Below, piece by piece: positions 17,821 through 26,251 of a DNA stretch of 53,734 nucleotides. Numbering within the stretch: the first letter of the stretch is position 1; every line of letters begins with the position of its first letter. This DNA is from Burkholderiales bacterium. Its GTDB lineage: Bacteria; Pseudomonadota; Gammaproteobacteria; Burkholderiales; SG8-41. The notes under the pieces are model-generated. The model made no database searches and had not been told where the DNA came from. It worked only from the letters and a program-made list of their open reading frames with translations. The stretch spans positions 1-53,734 of the forward strand of contig JAHCAG010000009.1 in assembly GCA_019635015.1 (NCBI GenBank), read 5' to 3'. Position numbers and translations under genes: made by a program.

Positions 17821-18498
17821 TTAATCTGCATAAGCTAGGGTACGTACTTCATACCCGTGCCTGATGGCCCGTTTCAAGACCGGATCTTCCAACTCCATAT
17901 CGAACCGCTCACCGCCTTCAATTTTTCCATGTACTGGCAATGTCCCACAAAATATGCACGTACCTATCGGTAGCGACTTGCTTTTTCCGTAATGTTGTTT
18001 AATAAGTTCTTCCGGTGTCAGCATCCCGGCAACGGTTCCTTCTTGATAGCGTTTCTTTACGCCACCTCGTGTCACCCAAGAACGGAGTATGAGTCTGTCC
18101 CAGTGCGGGCGGACTTCCTCAAAGGTCCATAATGTATTACCGATAGGTTTGGGGCACATTTGCTTTGAAACAGTCACTTTGTATTTTTCAACCTCACGAT
18201 CTGTATGATCAGAACCAAGCCCAACAAGCAGACCAGTATTGGTCGAAATCAGGACAAACTCGGCTTCGCCGCTCGAATTTTCGCCGACTGCATCAAGATG
18301 GATGTCCGTCGACAGTAAATTTGCCCCCAAAAGGTAAAAGCATGGCACGTTGCGAGGCCTTTTTACGCCAATTGCTTCCAGTTCGGCGATATGTTTTTCG
18401 ATTGCATCGGCATTTCGGCCCGTCCAGCCGGCAATGACCAGGTTGCCTATGTGTACGGAAGTCGCTTTTCCGTCGACAACAAAATTTAGCAAGTTCAT
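17821..18498 (-). CDS. DUF2848-family protein
   Basis: 225 residues, start set at MNLLNFVVDGKATSV (18498); the frame extends farther back without similarity. DUF2848 features are LVIAGWTGRNADAIEKHI (about 22-39), LVGLGSDHTDREVEKYKV and CPKPIGNTLWTFEEV, then IGTCIFCGTLPVHGKI. The family has no assigned reaction; I recall similarity to the fumarylacetoacetate-hydrolase fold, which would suit a C-C or C-N hydrolase or decarboxylase late in a catabolic route, but this is inference. It lies between the flavin reductase and cupin genes in one operon. Confidence 0.8.
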   Translation of the reverse strand: MNLLNFVVDGKATSVHIGNLVIAGWTGRNADAIEKHIAELEAIGVKRPRNVPCFYLLGANLLSTDIHLDAVGENSSGEAEFVLISTNTGLLVGLGSDHTDREVEKYKVTVSKQMCPKPIGNTLWTFEEVRPHWDRLILRSWVTRGGVKKRYQEGTVAGMLTPEELIKQHYGKSKSLPIGTCIFCGTLPVHGKIEGGERFDMELEDPVLKRAIRHGYEVRTLAYAD

Positions 18499-18530
18499 TT
18501 TTTGAAATTTCCCTATTCTTGAAGTGCGCT

Positions 18531-19076
18531 TTATCCCCATCCCGCCACATCGCATTCAAAAGAAAAATCAGCGATGCTTGCAGAGGGGCCCTGGTCGTCT
18601 TTAAGAAAAACCCCGTATTCACCTTTGTAAAAAATCAAAGGTTCTCCCAATTTTCCGAGCTCGCAATTCGTGACTTCGCCGATGAATATCATGTGGTCAC
18701 CGACATCCACCGTGCTGAAGGGGACGCATTCAATGTAAGCAAGCGCATTTTCCATGAGCGGTGAGCCATTCGCCCCCTCCCTGAACTTGACTTGATCCCA
18801 TCGCGCAGTGGATGGCCGTGCAAAGATATTTGCGATGGATCGCTGATGACTGCCGAGAATACTTACCGAAAAGTTACGAGCTGCGCGGAAATGGCTCAGT
18901 ACATTAGCTTTATTGGACAACGAAAAGAGTATGAGCGGTGGAGAGAGCGACACCGAAGAAAAAGAATTGACAGTAACCGCAACTTTATTTCCATCGGAAC
19001 CCGTCGTCGAAATAATGGCAATGCCTGTTGAGTAGCAGCCTAAGATATTGCGAAAGAAACGGCCATCAGAAGTCAT
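18531..19076 (-). CDS. Flavin reductase (HpaC-like partner of the monooxygenase)
   Basis: 181 residues of the flavin-reductase-like split barrel. It reduces FMN or FAD with NAD(P)H and hands the free reduced flavin to a monooxygenase. Features are GCYSTGIAIISTTG (about 13-26), VAVTVNSFSSVSLSPPLILFSL (in pieces, about 32-54), FSVSILGSHQRSIANIFA, and the C-terminal GDHMIFIGEV motif. It is 58 bases downstream of the HpaB-like gene, the normal two-component arrangement. Confidence 0.88.
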   Translation of the reverse strand: MTSDGRFFRNILGCYSTGIAIISTTGSDGNKVAVTVNSFSSVSLSPPLILFSLSNKANVLSHFRAARNFSVSILGSHQRSIANIFARPSTARWDQVKFREGANGSPLMENALAYIECVPFSTVDVGDHMIFIGEVTNCELGKLGEPLIFYKGEYGVFLKDDQGPSASIADFSFECDVAGWG

Positions 19077-19134
19077 GCGCGGGTACCATCAATCAGTTAA
19101 TTAGGGTGTTCAAGACCGTTGTTTTGGTGCCTGC

Positions 19135-20610
19135 TTAACTGTTTTTCGCCTTTGTTTTTGAGTCATAGCTCGACATGAATTTATCGACCAGACTTGCCGC
19201 TGATTCCCAATCATATGTTCTAAAAGCGTGTCCCCGGGTAACCATATTGGCTCCGGCGTAAAACATTTCGTATTGCAGGTGCCTCGATCCAAACTCGGAT
19301 CCGATGGCATCCCATGCCAGCTTGAACATCTTTACGCGGCCATAAGCATCCGTGACGGGTGATTTTTGGGTTCTTGTTATGTATCTGGCGAGATCCGGAT
19401 TCGCAAAGTCGGATTCCTCGGAAGGAAGCATTATCAATCCTCCACCAGAGAGTTCGCGGATTGAATTTATAAATTTCGGGTAGAGTTGTTGAGAAAATAC
19501 GCTAGCCGCATAAAGTCGCTGCTTGCTGGGAACAAAATATTCCCCATGCATGGATCCGCTCACTTCCATGGCTTCGATGAGGCCATCCACAATTGACACC
19601 TCGGCAGCCAGTTGGCCAAGGGTTTCCTTGACCGGGGGGAACGCAATAATTCCATTGGTTTCCGCTATTTTTCGCGTCAGCCCGAGAAGAAATTTCATTT
19701 TGACGGCGAATCGAATCTGGCACTGGTAGTTCTGATACACATGGGTTGGTATGGCATGCCATTGCGCGGAAGCCATATGGATGTCGTTATGCACAAACAC
19801 CCGCTCCCACGGTACTTTTACGTCATCAAAACAGAGAACGCAGTCATTTTCGTCAAAATCAATCGACAAGGGATTGTCAAATTTAGAAACGGCGGCATAT
19901 TCAAAGGATTTCCGCGAAAGCAGTGTTACGCCTTTGGCGTTGAGCGGAATCATTGCGGTAAAGCTGTACTTTTCTTCCCCAGGCTTCAGTGGCTGGATAC
20001 AGGCAACCATTACTTCGTTGGCTAAGGGACATCCGGTCCCTAGCATTTTTGATCCCCGTATCGTAATTCCTTCATGATTTTCATCTACGACACAAGCGGC
20101 AAGGTGTTCGTCTGCTTGCTCGCCAGAGCTCTTGCTTCGATCCGCCTGAGGATTGATGATTACGTAGGTTAGATACAAATCATTGTCACGTGCATACTCG
20201 TAGTACTCGGACAGTGCGGCGCCATGACGTGCGCCATGCTTTTCGAAAAGATCGAGTCCCATATACATTCCGCTCAAGGCCGATGCGACATGATCCGGTG
20301 ATCTGCCAAGAAATCCGCACGATTGCTCGGCCCAGGATTCAAGTGCCCGACGACGTTCGACCAATTCGTTGTATGTCTTTGGCAATTGCCACATTCGATT
20401 GACTCGATCTCCGGTCTTGGGGGATATGAAGGTCATGCGCTCAATGTTTTCCGGTGCGGCTTGGTAGTCGTAGAGGCAGGCTGCGGACCGGATTGTGCGG
20501 GTAAATGCCGGATGTTCCACGTGATTGGTGGTTAACTTGCCATTGATGTAGATGCGGCGGCCATCACGCAGGCTATCGATATGGTTGTTTCCATTTTTAA
20601 TCATCAGCAT
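19135..20610 (-). CDS. 4-hydroxyphenylacetate 3-hydroxylase-family flavin monooxygenase (HpaB-like)
   Basis: 491 residues. HpaB/TftD/PvcC family: a tetrameric enzyme that uses free FADH2 to hydroxylate a phenol or hetero-aromatic ring. Diagnostic features are the N-terminal SLRDGRRIYINGK, TYVIINPQADRSK (about 149-161), GITIRGSKMLGTGCPLANEV (about 181-200), and FDENDCVLCFDDVKVPWERVF (in two halves, about 251-271), the family hallmark. The C-terminal RELSGGGLIMLPSEE is also typical. There are two ATGs two codons apart. It is first in the leftward operon and diverges from marR. True HpaB is one option; the cluster lacks the rest of the hpa pathway, so another substrate is more likely. Confidence 0.88.
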   Translation of the reverse strand: MLMIKNGNNHIDSLRDGRRIYINGKLTTNHVEHPAFTRTIRSAACLYDYQAAPENIERMTFISPKTGDRVNRMWQLPKTYNELVERRRALESWAEQSCGFLGRSPDHVASALSGMYMGLDLFEKHGARHGAALSEYYEYARDNDLYLTYVIINPQADRSKSSGEQADEHLAACVVDENHEGITIRGSKMLGTGCPLANEVMVACIQPLKPGEEKYSFTAMIPLNAKGVTLLSRKSFEYAAVSKFDNPLSIDFDENDCVLCFDDVKVPWERVFVHNDIHMASAQWHAIPTHVYQNYQCQIRFAVKMKFLLGLTRKIAETNGIIAFPPVKETLGQLAAEVSIVDGLIEAMEVSGSMHGEYFVPSKQRLYAASVFSQQLYPKFINSIRELSGGGLIMLPSEESDFANPDLARYITRTQKSPVTDAYGRVKMFKLAWDAIGSEFGSRHLQYEMFYAGANMVTRGHAFRTYDWESAASLVDKFMSSYDSKTKAKNS

Positions 20611-20867
20611 GCCTTTTTGTAAAAATCAGATTGCCCATGGGTTTGCGAAACAAAATGCCGTTTTCCTCGTGTCTTCGGTTCTTTCTTCAGCGGGAGGGGA
20701 ACTGAGAGTGCGAGGAAATCTTGTGGCGGGTTTATTCACTTTCTTGCGCGTTCCAAGATGAATGACATACGGCAATTTTTTGCTTGCCTAGATTAAGTAT
20801 GCGAACTGTTGTCAGTTCCCACAATTCGACGTGGCGTATATGAAGCAAATATAACATAGCGACTATA

Positions 20868-20936
20868 TTAAGTTACTTTACTAATTAATGGTATAGTAAA
20901 TAGTAAAATTATTATTGCGTAAATTAGTTAAGTTAC
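20868..20936. promoter_or_regulatory. Divergent control region with repeated TTAAGTTAC and TTTACTA/TAGTAAA
   Basis: The 396 bases between the divergent HpaB-like and marR genes (20611-21006) hold no gene. Its marR-proximal half is very AT-rich. TTAAGTTAC occurs at 20868-20876 and again at 20928-20936, exactly 60 bases apart, and between them TTTACTA (20877-20883) faces TAGTAAA (20894-20900), which is repeated directly at 20901-20907. These are plausible MarR binding sites, but the assignment is inference. Confidence 0.5.
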
Positions 20937-21006
20937 AATACTATATTGACTTGTTACTCTTACGGCAACCGCCCGCGTCGATCAATCGTCCCTTGGAAAA
21001 GTGCAT

Positions 21007-21669
21007 ATGAGCAAAGATAGTAAGCAGGGAATCAGGAGCAAAAAGAAAGAAGGAAAGGGTTCTAAGGGATCGCCTGGCCTGCAGATTGTGCAAGGAGGTT
21101 TAAAGGTTTCTTTCGAGTCACCATTGAGCATTTCCAAAGACTGCTTGCTTGATGGCGGCTATAGAACAGATCGCAAGTTCCGACAATTACTTTATGACTT
21201 GTCTGTGTTCGGCAAGCTGCTGGAAGCTGCCAGGGCACATTTGTCATCCCACATCGATTTGCTCCCCTCCCAATACAACATAGTGATGCTTATCGCGCAG
21301 TATCAGGGAGAAAAGGGAGTCAGTGTTACCGAAATTGCCCAACATCTTCATGCCGCTGTCGCGTTTGTTACCAGCGAAGTGAAAAAGCTGGAAGCGCTTG
21401 ATCTGGTCAGAAAAACGCCCAATCCCAATGACGGGCGCAGCAACTTGCTTCAACTGACGCGCGCAGGACAAACGAAGGTATTGGGTGTGGCGCACGAAAG
21501 ACTTTATGTCAACGACCAGTTATTTAGGAATCTGGCGGGCGATGATTTCGACCATTTGTCGCGGATCGTTGCACATCTCATCTGCGATTTTGCTGAAACA
21601 ATTGAAACGCTGGAAGGTAAGCGCAAAAACGAATTACGCAGATCGGCAAGACTTATCAGGATGACGTAA
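21007..21669 (+). CDS. MarR-family transcriptional regulator
   Basis: 220 residues from the ATG at 21007 (a GTG two codons earlier is possible). The first 60 residues are a basic, low-complexity extension (KKKEGKGSKGSP) not usual for MarR. The winged helix lies about 85-165: PSQYNIVMLIAQYQGEKGVS, then VTEIAQHLHAAVAFVTSEVK and LVRKTPNPNDGRSNLLQLT (wing DGRS). It is divergent to the monooxygenase operon and first in the rightward operon, so it very likely controls both, as MarR proteins with aromatic ligands do. A hairpin follows its stop. Confidence 0.88.
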   Translation: MSKDSKQGIRSKKKEGKGSKGSPGLQIVQGGLKVSFESPLSISKDCLLDGGYRTDRKFRQLLYDLSVFGKLLEAARAHLSSHIDLLPSQYNIVMLIAQYQGEKGVSVTEIAQHLHAAVAFVTSEVKKLEALDLVRKTPNPNDGRSNLLQLTRAGQTKVLGVAHERLYVNDQLFRNLAGDDFDHLSRIVAHLICDFAETIETLEGKRKNELRRSARLIRMT

Positions 21670-21681
21670 TTGTCTCGGTAT

Positions 21682-21707
21682 TTTCCTGCCTGCATACAGG
21701 CAGGAAA
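21682..21707 (+). terminator. Perfect 11-bp hairpin between marR and the amidohydrolase-like gene
   Basis: TTTCCTGCCTG, loop CATA, CAGGCAGGAAA. It lacks a clear T-run, so it may be a weak terminator, a processing site or an mRNA stabiliser that sets different levels for marR and the downstream genes. Confidence 0.55.
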
Positions 21708-21743
21708 TCGATTTCACGGTATTTCCATAAAGAGGAGAGAAGG

Positions 21744-22604
21744 ATGTCGCAGAACTATGCTGTATATGACGTTCGATTCCGCCCCCCTTTTAAAGGATTC
21801 CTGGATTGTGTGATGTTCAAAAACAAGGCGCGAACCATTGCCCACATGCGGGCTCGCGGCATGTCACCTTTCCCGGCCTTGGAGAGCCAGAGGCTTGAAG
21901 ATTCCGTCAAAGAATGCAAGGAAGCCAATGTTGTACGCGCTCTTGTTGGGGGGAGGGGTCCTAATCCGATGTTCGATGGCGCGCCCAACGAAGACGTGAT
22001 TGAGCTTACGAGGCTGCACCCAGAACTTTTTCGTGCCGCTATCGCGGTTGATCCCTTAAATGGGAAAGTAGCAATTGACGAAATTCGGAAATACGCGGCC
22101 AACAAGATGGTAGTCGCGGTAGTTCTCGAACCGGGGTTGCTCGAAACGCCCGCATATTTTGATGACGTTCGAATCAACCCGATTTTTGAGGAATGCCAAA
22201 GCTTGAACATCCCTGTAATTGGCATGTTTGGCCCCATTTCTGGACCAGATGTCGGATATGCAAATCCGTTGCCGCTGGATCGTGTGGCTGGTCGTTTCCC
22301 TAAGCTTAATTTGGTCGCAGCACATGGCGGTTGGCCATATGTGACCGAAATGCTTGCAATTGCATTTCGTCGCCCAAATGTTTATTTGTCACCTGATATT
22401 TTCATGATAGATATGCCCGGATCACAGGATTATCTAAAAGCGATCAATCTTTACCTGGAGGATCGATTCCTGTTCGCAACGGCTTATCCGTTTAACGGAT
22501 TAATAGAATACATAACAAAGTTCACAAAGCTCCCGTTCCGCAAAGGAATAATGGAGAAGCTCTTGTATAACAATGCTGAGAAACTTTTCTCGCGGGATAA
22601 GTAA
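21744..22604 (+). CDS. Amidohydrolase-2-like protein lacking most metal ligands (copy A)
   Basis: 286 residues with AGAGGAGA before the ATG. The overall pattern is the ACMSD/amidohydrolase-2 barrel: HGGWPYVTEMLAIAFRRPNVY (about 194-214, in pieces) and LFATAYPFNG (about 243-252). The family normally shows DxHxH at the N-terminus, a His on strand 5 and an Asp in the (G/A)SDYP segment. Here these positions are D9-V-R11-F-R13 (both His replaced by Arg), VIGMFGP (no His) and FATAYP (Asp replaced by Ala); only His194 remains. The same changes occur in copy B (24128-25030). So it is either a metal-independent enzyme or a binding protein. Copies A and B look about 70% identical by eye. Confidence 0.8.
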   Translation: MSQNYAVYDVRFRPPFKGFLDCVMFKNKARTIAHMRARGMSPFPALESQRLEDSVKECKEANVVRALVGGRGPNPMFDGAPNEDVIELTRLHPELFRAAIAVDPLNGKVAIDEIRKYAANKMVVAVVLEPGLLETPAYFDDVRINPIFEECQSLNIPVIGMFGPISGPDVGYANPLPLDRVAGRFPKLNLVAAHGGWPYVTEMLAIAFRRPNVYLSPDIFMIDMPGSQDYLKAINLYLEDRFLFATAYPFNGLIEYITKFTKLPFRKGIMEKLLYNNAEKLFSRDK

Positions 22605-22633
22605 TGTTTTTTGGAAAATTTGGAGTAATTCCC

Positions 22634-23578
22634 ATGCACAAATTTTATGGCATATTTTTGGCGATATTCGGCATCATTTTTGCGACCACCTTGCATGCGC
22701 AAAAATACCCATCCAAACCAATCCGCTGGATCATTCCTAATGCGCCAGGTGGAACGAACTCTGTTATTGCGGGAGCACTCGCGCCACCATTGTCTGAGAT
22801 TCTCGGTACGCAAGTCATAACGGACTATAGAGCCGGAGCCGCTGGAACGATCGCGACCAACTTGGCGGCAAAAGCGACACCGGATGGATATACCCTCCTG
22901 CTTGGCATCGCTTCCCCCTTAGCTATAGTTCAGAAGCGGCCCTATGATTCGGTTAAGGATTTTGCACCCATAACCAAAATTACGAAGAGTGAATCGATTC
23001 TATACACTGCCTCGTCTTCTCCTTACCAAAAAATCAAAGAGGTCATTGATTACGCGAAGTCCAATCCTGGAAAATTGACGTATAGTCATTCAGGTTCTGG
23101 TAGTTTCAATCACGTTGCTGGTGAAATGTTCAGGTTTGCCGCCGGAATTGAAATGGTTAGTGTTCCCTACAAGGGTGCCGGTCCTGCTTTGCTGGGAGTG
23201 ATGACCAAGGAGGTAGATTTCGGAATGTCGAATATTGCGGGCGCAATGGCTCATATTCAAGCAAATCGGATACGAGGGCTTGCGGTCACTGCCAAAAAGA
23301 GGGTCTCAGTACTTCCGCAAATACCGACAATGGATGAATCAGGTTTGAGTGGATTTGAGGCCGAATTATGGTATGCCTTTTTAGCTCCGGCAGGAACTCC
23401 AAAACCGATAATAGAAACGCTTCATAAAGCAATGCTCTACACGCTAAAGTCACCTGAAATAGTTCAGCGATTTGCGGCTGTAGGCATGCTGCCGGAGGGT
23501 AGCACTCCTATCGAGCTATCGAAGTACATAGTCAGCGAAATCGAAAAATGGCAGCCGATCCTGAATAAAATTCAATAG
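22634..23578 (+). CDS. Bug/TctC-type periplasmic binding protein 1
   Basis: 314 residues. The ATG at 22634 is preferred over 22604 (which overlaps the upstream stop) because TGGAGT lies at the right distance and the signal peptide begins there (MHKFYGIFLAIFGIIFATTLHA). The mature part has the Bug features YPSKPIRWIIPNAPGGTNS, GTIATNLAAKATPDGYTLLLG and the C-terminal PQIPTMDESGLSGFEAELW. Bug proteins bind small carboxylates in the periplasm; no TctA/TctB membrane partner is in the window. Second gene of the first amidohydrolase-Bug-DUF6917 trio. Confidence 0.9.
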   Translation: MHKFYGIFLAIFGIIFATTLHAQKYPSKPIRWIIPNAPGGTNSVIAGALAPPLSEILGTQVITDYRAGAAGTIATNLAAKATPDGYTLLLGIASPLAIVQKRPYDSVKDFAPITKITKSESILYTASSSPYQKIKEVIDYAKSNPGKLTYSHSGSGSFNHVAGEMFRFAAGIEMVSVPYKGAGPALLGVMTKEVDFGMSNIAGAMAHIQANRIRGLAVTAKKRVSVLPQIPTMDESGLSGFEAELWYAFLAPAGTPKPIIETLHKAMLYTLKSPEIVQRFAAVGMLPEGSTPIELSKYIVSEIEKWQPILNKIQ

Positions 23579-23610
23579 TCCTCGGTTTTCATCAAGAAAG
23601 ATATTTTTCT

Positions 23611-24066
23611 ATGTCAGAAATTAGAAATAAGTCACGGGATCCGTACGAATCCGGCCTCGTTACAACTGCACCAGCCCATCGTCGTTTACCTCTTGAGGCG
23701 TCATTTGTGGCGATTTCATCAATACGCAGAGAGGGACGTGGGTTGAGTTTGATTCATCCGCGTACTCGTTGCATACGGCGTTACGAGGTTCATGAGCTGA
23801 TACTTACGGATGAGATGGAAGCCGCGCCCGGCGGAAATGTGGACCGGTGTCACTACCTTGGTTTTGTCGAATTTCAAGGATCCGGTGTCTTAATTCAGGG
23901 GGACCCCGTGATAGTTGATGGAAAATCAATAGGTACAGTGGCTGGATTTGACGAGAGTCATTTTCCGAATCACTACAACATTGTTATCAAAGGCCCCGTG
24001 GGTTTCACTGGCGCTGAGTTAAATCTTGACCCCGGTAGTCTGATTAAGTTTGTTCCATGGGCATAA
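23611..24066 (+). CDS. DUF6917-like protein 1
   Basis: 151 residues, soluble, no signal peptide. After about 30 variable residues comes a compact beta-rich domain: GLSLIHPRTRCIRRYEVHEL (about 45-64), LTDEMEAAPGG, YLGFVEFQGSGVLIQGDPV (about 81-99) and GTVAGFDESHFPNHYNIVI (about 108-126). The last segment is highly conserved with the homologous domain at 26252-26905. I believe this is the uncharacterised DUF6917 family; no reaction is known. The His/Asp/Glu-rich FDESHFPNH could be a catalytic or metal site. Confidence 0.7.
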   Translation: MSEIRNKSRDPYESGLVTTAPAHRRLPLEASFVAISSIRREGRGLSLIHPRTRCIRRYEVHELILTDEMEAAPGGNVDRCHYLGFVEFQGSGVLIQGDPVIVDGKSIGTVAGFDESHFPNHYNIVIKGPVGFTGAELNLDPGSLIKFVPWA

Positions 24067-24127
24067 GTTGAAGTTCCGGGCTCTTTTAAAGTTCGCATCA
24101 AAATGAAAGTAGAATAGGAGGAAACAA

Positions 24128-25030
24128 ATGAATCCTAGCAATCGGATCTATGACGTACGATTTCGGCCTCCATTTGGAGGATTTTTGAAGTGCGTGATGT
24201 ATAAGAACCGCGCACGCACGGAGGGGATTTTGCGAGCTCGTCGGATGACCCCGTTCCCCGCCCTAGAAAGCCAGAAGTTGGAAGATTCTATTAAGGAATG
24301 TCGTGAAGCAAACGTCACTCATGCCCTCGTTTCTGCCCGTGTGCCCAACCCCATGTTTGAGGGGGCACTAAACGACGACGTCCTTGAACTAACGCGCCTT
24401 CATCCACAACTCTTTCGCGCCGCGATCGCAGTTGATCCGCTAGGTGGCGAATCGTCAATTACAGAGCTTCGGGAGCTTGCACAAAACAAGATGGTCGTGG
24501 CTGTTGCGTTGGAGCCGGGGTTACTCTCAACGCCTGCATATATCGACGATCCGCGCATCAACCCATTATTCGAAGAATGCCAAAGCCTAGGGTTACCGGT
24601 CATAGGAATGTTTGGACCTATTTCCGGCCCAGATATAGGCTTTGCTGATCCGCTCCCTCTTGATCGGGTGGCCAGCCGCTTTCCCAAACTCAGTCTGGTA
24701 GCGGCTCATGGTGGCTGGCCCTATGTTACACAGATGCTGGCTGTCGCATACCGTCGGCCGAATGTGTATCTGTCTCCAGACATTTTCATGCTTAATACGC
24801 CGGGCTCGATGGATTACGTAGAAGCGGTAAATTTGTATCTGGAGGACCAATTCTTGTTTGCGACCGCTTACCCTTTTAATGGGCTTAAAGAATGCGCGGA
24901 AAAATTTTCGGCTCTTCCGTTTCGAAAAGAGATTTTGCCGAAGTTATTTTTTGATAATGCTGAACGGCTTTTCGGTCGCCGCGGAGCACTCCCCGAGCCA
25001 GCAAGCTCGCCTGGTTATCTTCCTGCCTAA
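24128..25030 (+). CDS. Amidohydrolase-2-like protein lacking most metal ligands (copy B)
   Basis: 300 residues, with a strong TAGGAGG before the ATG. Closely similar to copy A along its whole length, with the same non-canonical positions: D9-V-R11-F-R13 at the N-terminus, VIGMFGPISGP in place of the strand-5 His, AAHGGWPY retained, LFATAYPF lacking the Asp. It ends with a 15-residue proline-rich tail absent from copy A. Conservation of the odd residues in both copies argues for function rather than decay. It opens the second trio (amidohydrolase-like, Bug, DUF6917-like). The 184 bases after it (25031-25214) hold no gene that I can support. Confidence 0.8.
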   Translation: MNPSNRIYDVRFRPPFGGFLKCVMYKNRARTEGILRARRMTPFPALESQKLEDSIKECREANVTHALVSARVPNPMFEGALNDDVLELTRLHPQLFRAAIAVDPLGGESSITELRELAQNKMVVAVALEPGLLSTPAYIDDPRINPLFEECQSLGLPVIGMFGPISGPDIGFADPLPLDRVASRFPKLSLVAAHGGWPYVTQMLAVAYRRPNVYLSPDIFMLNTPGSMDYVEAVNLYLEDQFLFATAYPFNGLKECAEKFSALPFRKEILPKLFFDNAERLFGRRGALPEPASSPGYLPA

Positions 25031-25214
25031 CTCATAGAAGTAGAAGCCCTCAGCTTTGCCGAGGACTCCCCAAGGCTTGACTTTTACGGTGATCGGCGGT
25101 TTCTTGAATAAAACCATCGCGATTTATCGACAGCCAATCCACCAATGGCATCAGTTCGGCTACTTTATACAAATGGTGCGCTAATATCAAAAGAAGGAGA
25201 GGGGGTAAATACCT

Positions 25215-26195
25215 ATGAAGATCCTACAAGTTATTGCTTCTGTGGCTCTGATTTGGATGAGCGCAATCATTAGCAGTCCTCTAAGTTGGGCGCAGTCTTT
25301 CTCAAACCGTCCTATTCGTTTCGTGGTTCCGTTTCCCCCCGGCGGTCCGAGTGACCTCGCGGTGAGAACAATTGCTATTAAGATGAGCGAATTAATGAGC
25401 ACGAACGTAATTGCCGATAATAGACCGGGCGCAGGTGGTAGTTTATCCACCAGACTCCTCATAAACTCGAAGCCAGACGGACTTACGATTGGCCTCTGCA
25501 CCTTCAGTACGGTGGTTTTGAATCCCCTACTATCCCCCAGTGTGTTATTCGATCCTTTGAAGGATTTGACGCCCTTATCCATGGCGACCTCATCGCCTTT
25601 CGTTCTGTTGACAAACCCGTCTTTCCCAGCAAGGACGGTCAAGGAACTAATTGACGCAGCAAAAGCGAAGCCAGGTTCAATTAACTATGCGTCGGCGGGG
25701 CTAGGAACAGGTGGCCACCTTTCTGCCGAGATGTTTCGCTCAATGGCGGACATTCAGGCTACTCACGTTGCTTACAAGGGGTCGGGGCCTGCCAATATCG
25801 CTCTTCTCAGTGGAGAAGTGCATATGGTCTTCGAATCGATTGGGTCTAGTTTGTCGAGCATAGCTAGTCGTCGGTTGATCGCATTAGGTGTTACTACGCT
25901 CAACCGCTCTTCATTATTGCCGCAGATTCCTACAATAGCGGAATCTGGCGTTCCGGGTTATGAGGTAAACTCGTGGCAGGGGGTTTGCGCACCTGGTGGT
26001 ACATCAGGCGATTTGGTTGCGGGTCTCAACCGCGTTATCGTGCAATCGCTCCGAGACCCTAAAACTGTAGAAACCTTTTCGAAGGTTGGTGTAGAAGCAA
26101 CACCCAGTTCACCAAGTGAGTTTGTTGCCTTTCTGCAAGCTGAAACGACTCGGTGGGCCAAGGTAATACACCAGATCGGGGCCAAACAGCAATAA
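25215..26195 (+). CDS. Bug/TctC-type periplasmic binding protein 2
   Basis: 326 residues with AAGGAGAGGG upstream. Signal peptide about 1-26 (LIWMSAIISSPLSWAQ). Bug features are FSNRPIRFVVPFPPGGPSD, NRPGAGGSLSTRLLINSKPDG and LLPQIPTIAESGVPGYEVNS. It is clearly diverged from Bug protein 1 of the same operon, so the two probably bind different ligands or different forms of one ligand. It is the middle gene of the second trio. Confidence 0.9.
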   Translation: MKILQVIASVALIWMSAIISSPLSWAQSFSNRPIRFVVPFPPGGPSDLAVRTIAIKMSELMSTNVIADNRPGAGGSLSTRLLINSKPDGLTIGLCTFSTVVLNPLLSPSVLFDPLKDLTPLSMATSSPFVLLTNPSFPARTVKELIDAAKAKPGSINYASAGLGTGGHLSAEMFRSMADIQATHVAYKGSGPANIALLSGEVHMVFESIGSSLSSIASRRLIALGVTTLNRSSLLPQIPTIAESGVPGYEVNSWQGVCAPGGTSGDLVAGLNRVIVQSLRDPKTVETFSKVGVEATPSSPSEFVAFLQAETTRWAKVIHQIGAKQQ

Positions 26196-26251
26196 TCAAT
26201 ACAAGCGGCGAGGACGCGCTCAAAAGAAAGATCAACTCGGAGGTCTTTGTA

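Noticed and set aside
25031..25214. Possible gene remnant between the two trios
   Set aside because: The minus strand reads a short peptide-like stretch, but it is interrupted by stops and I recognise no family; treated as intergenic.
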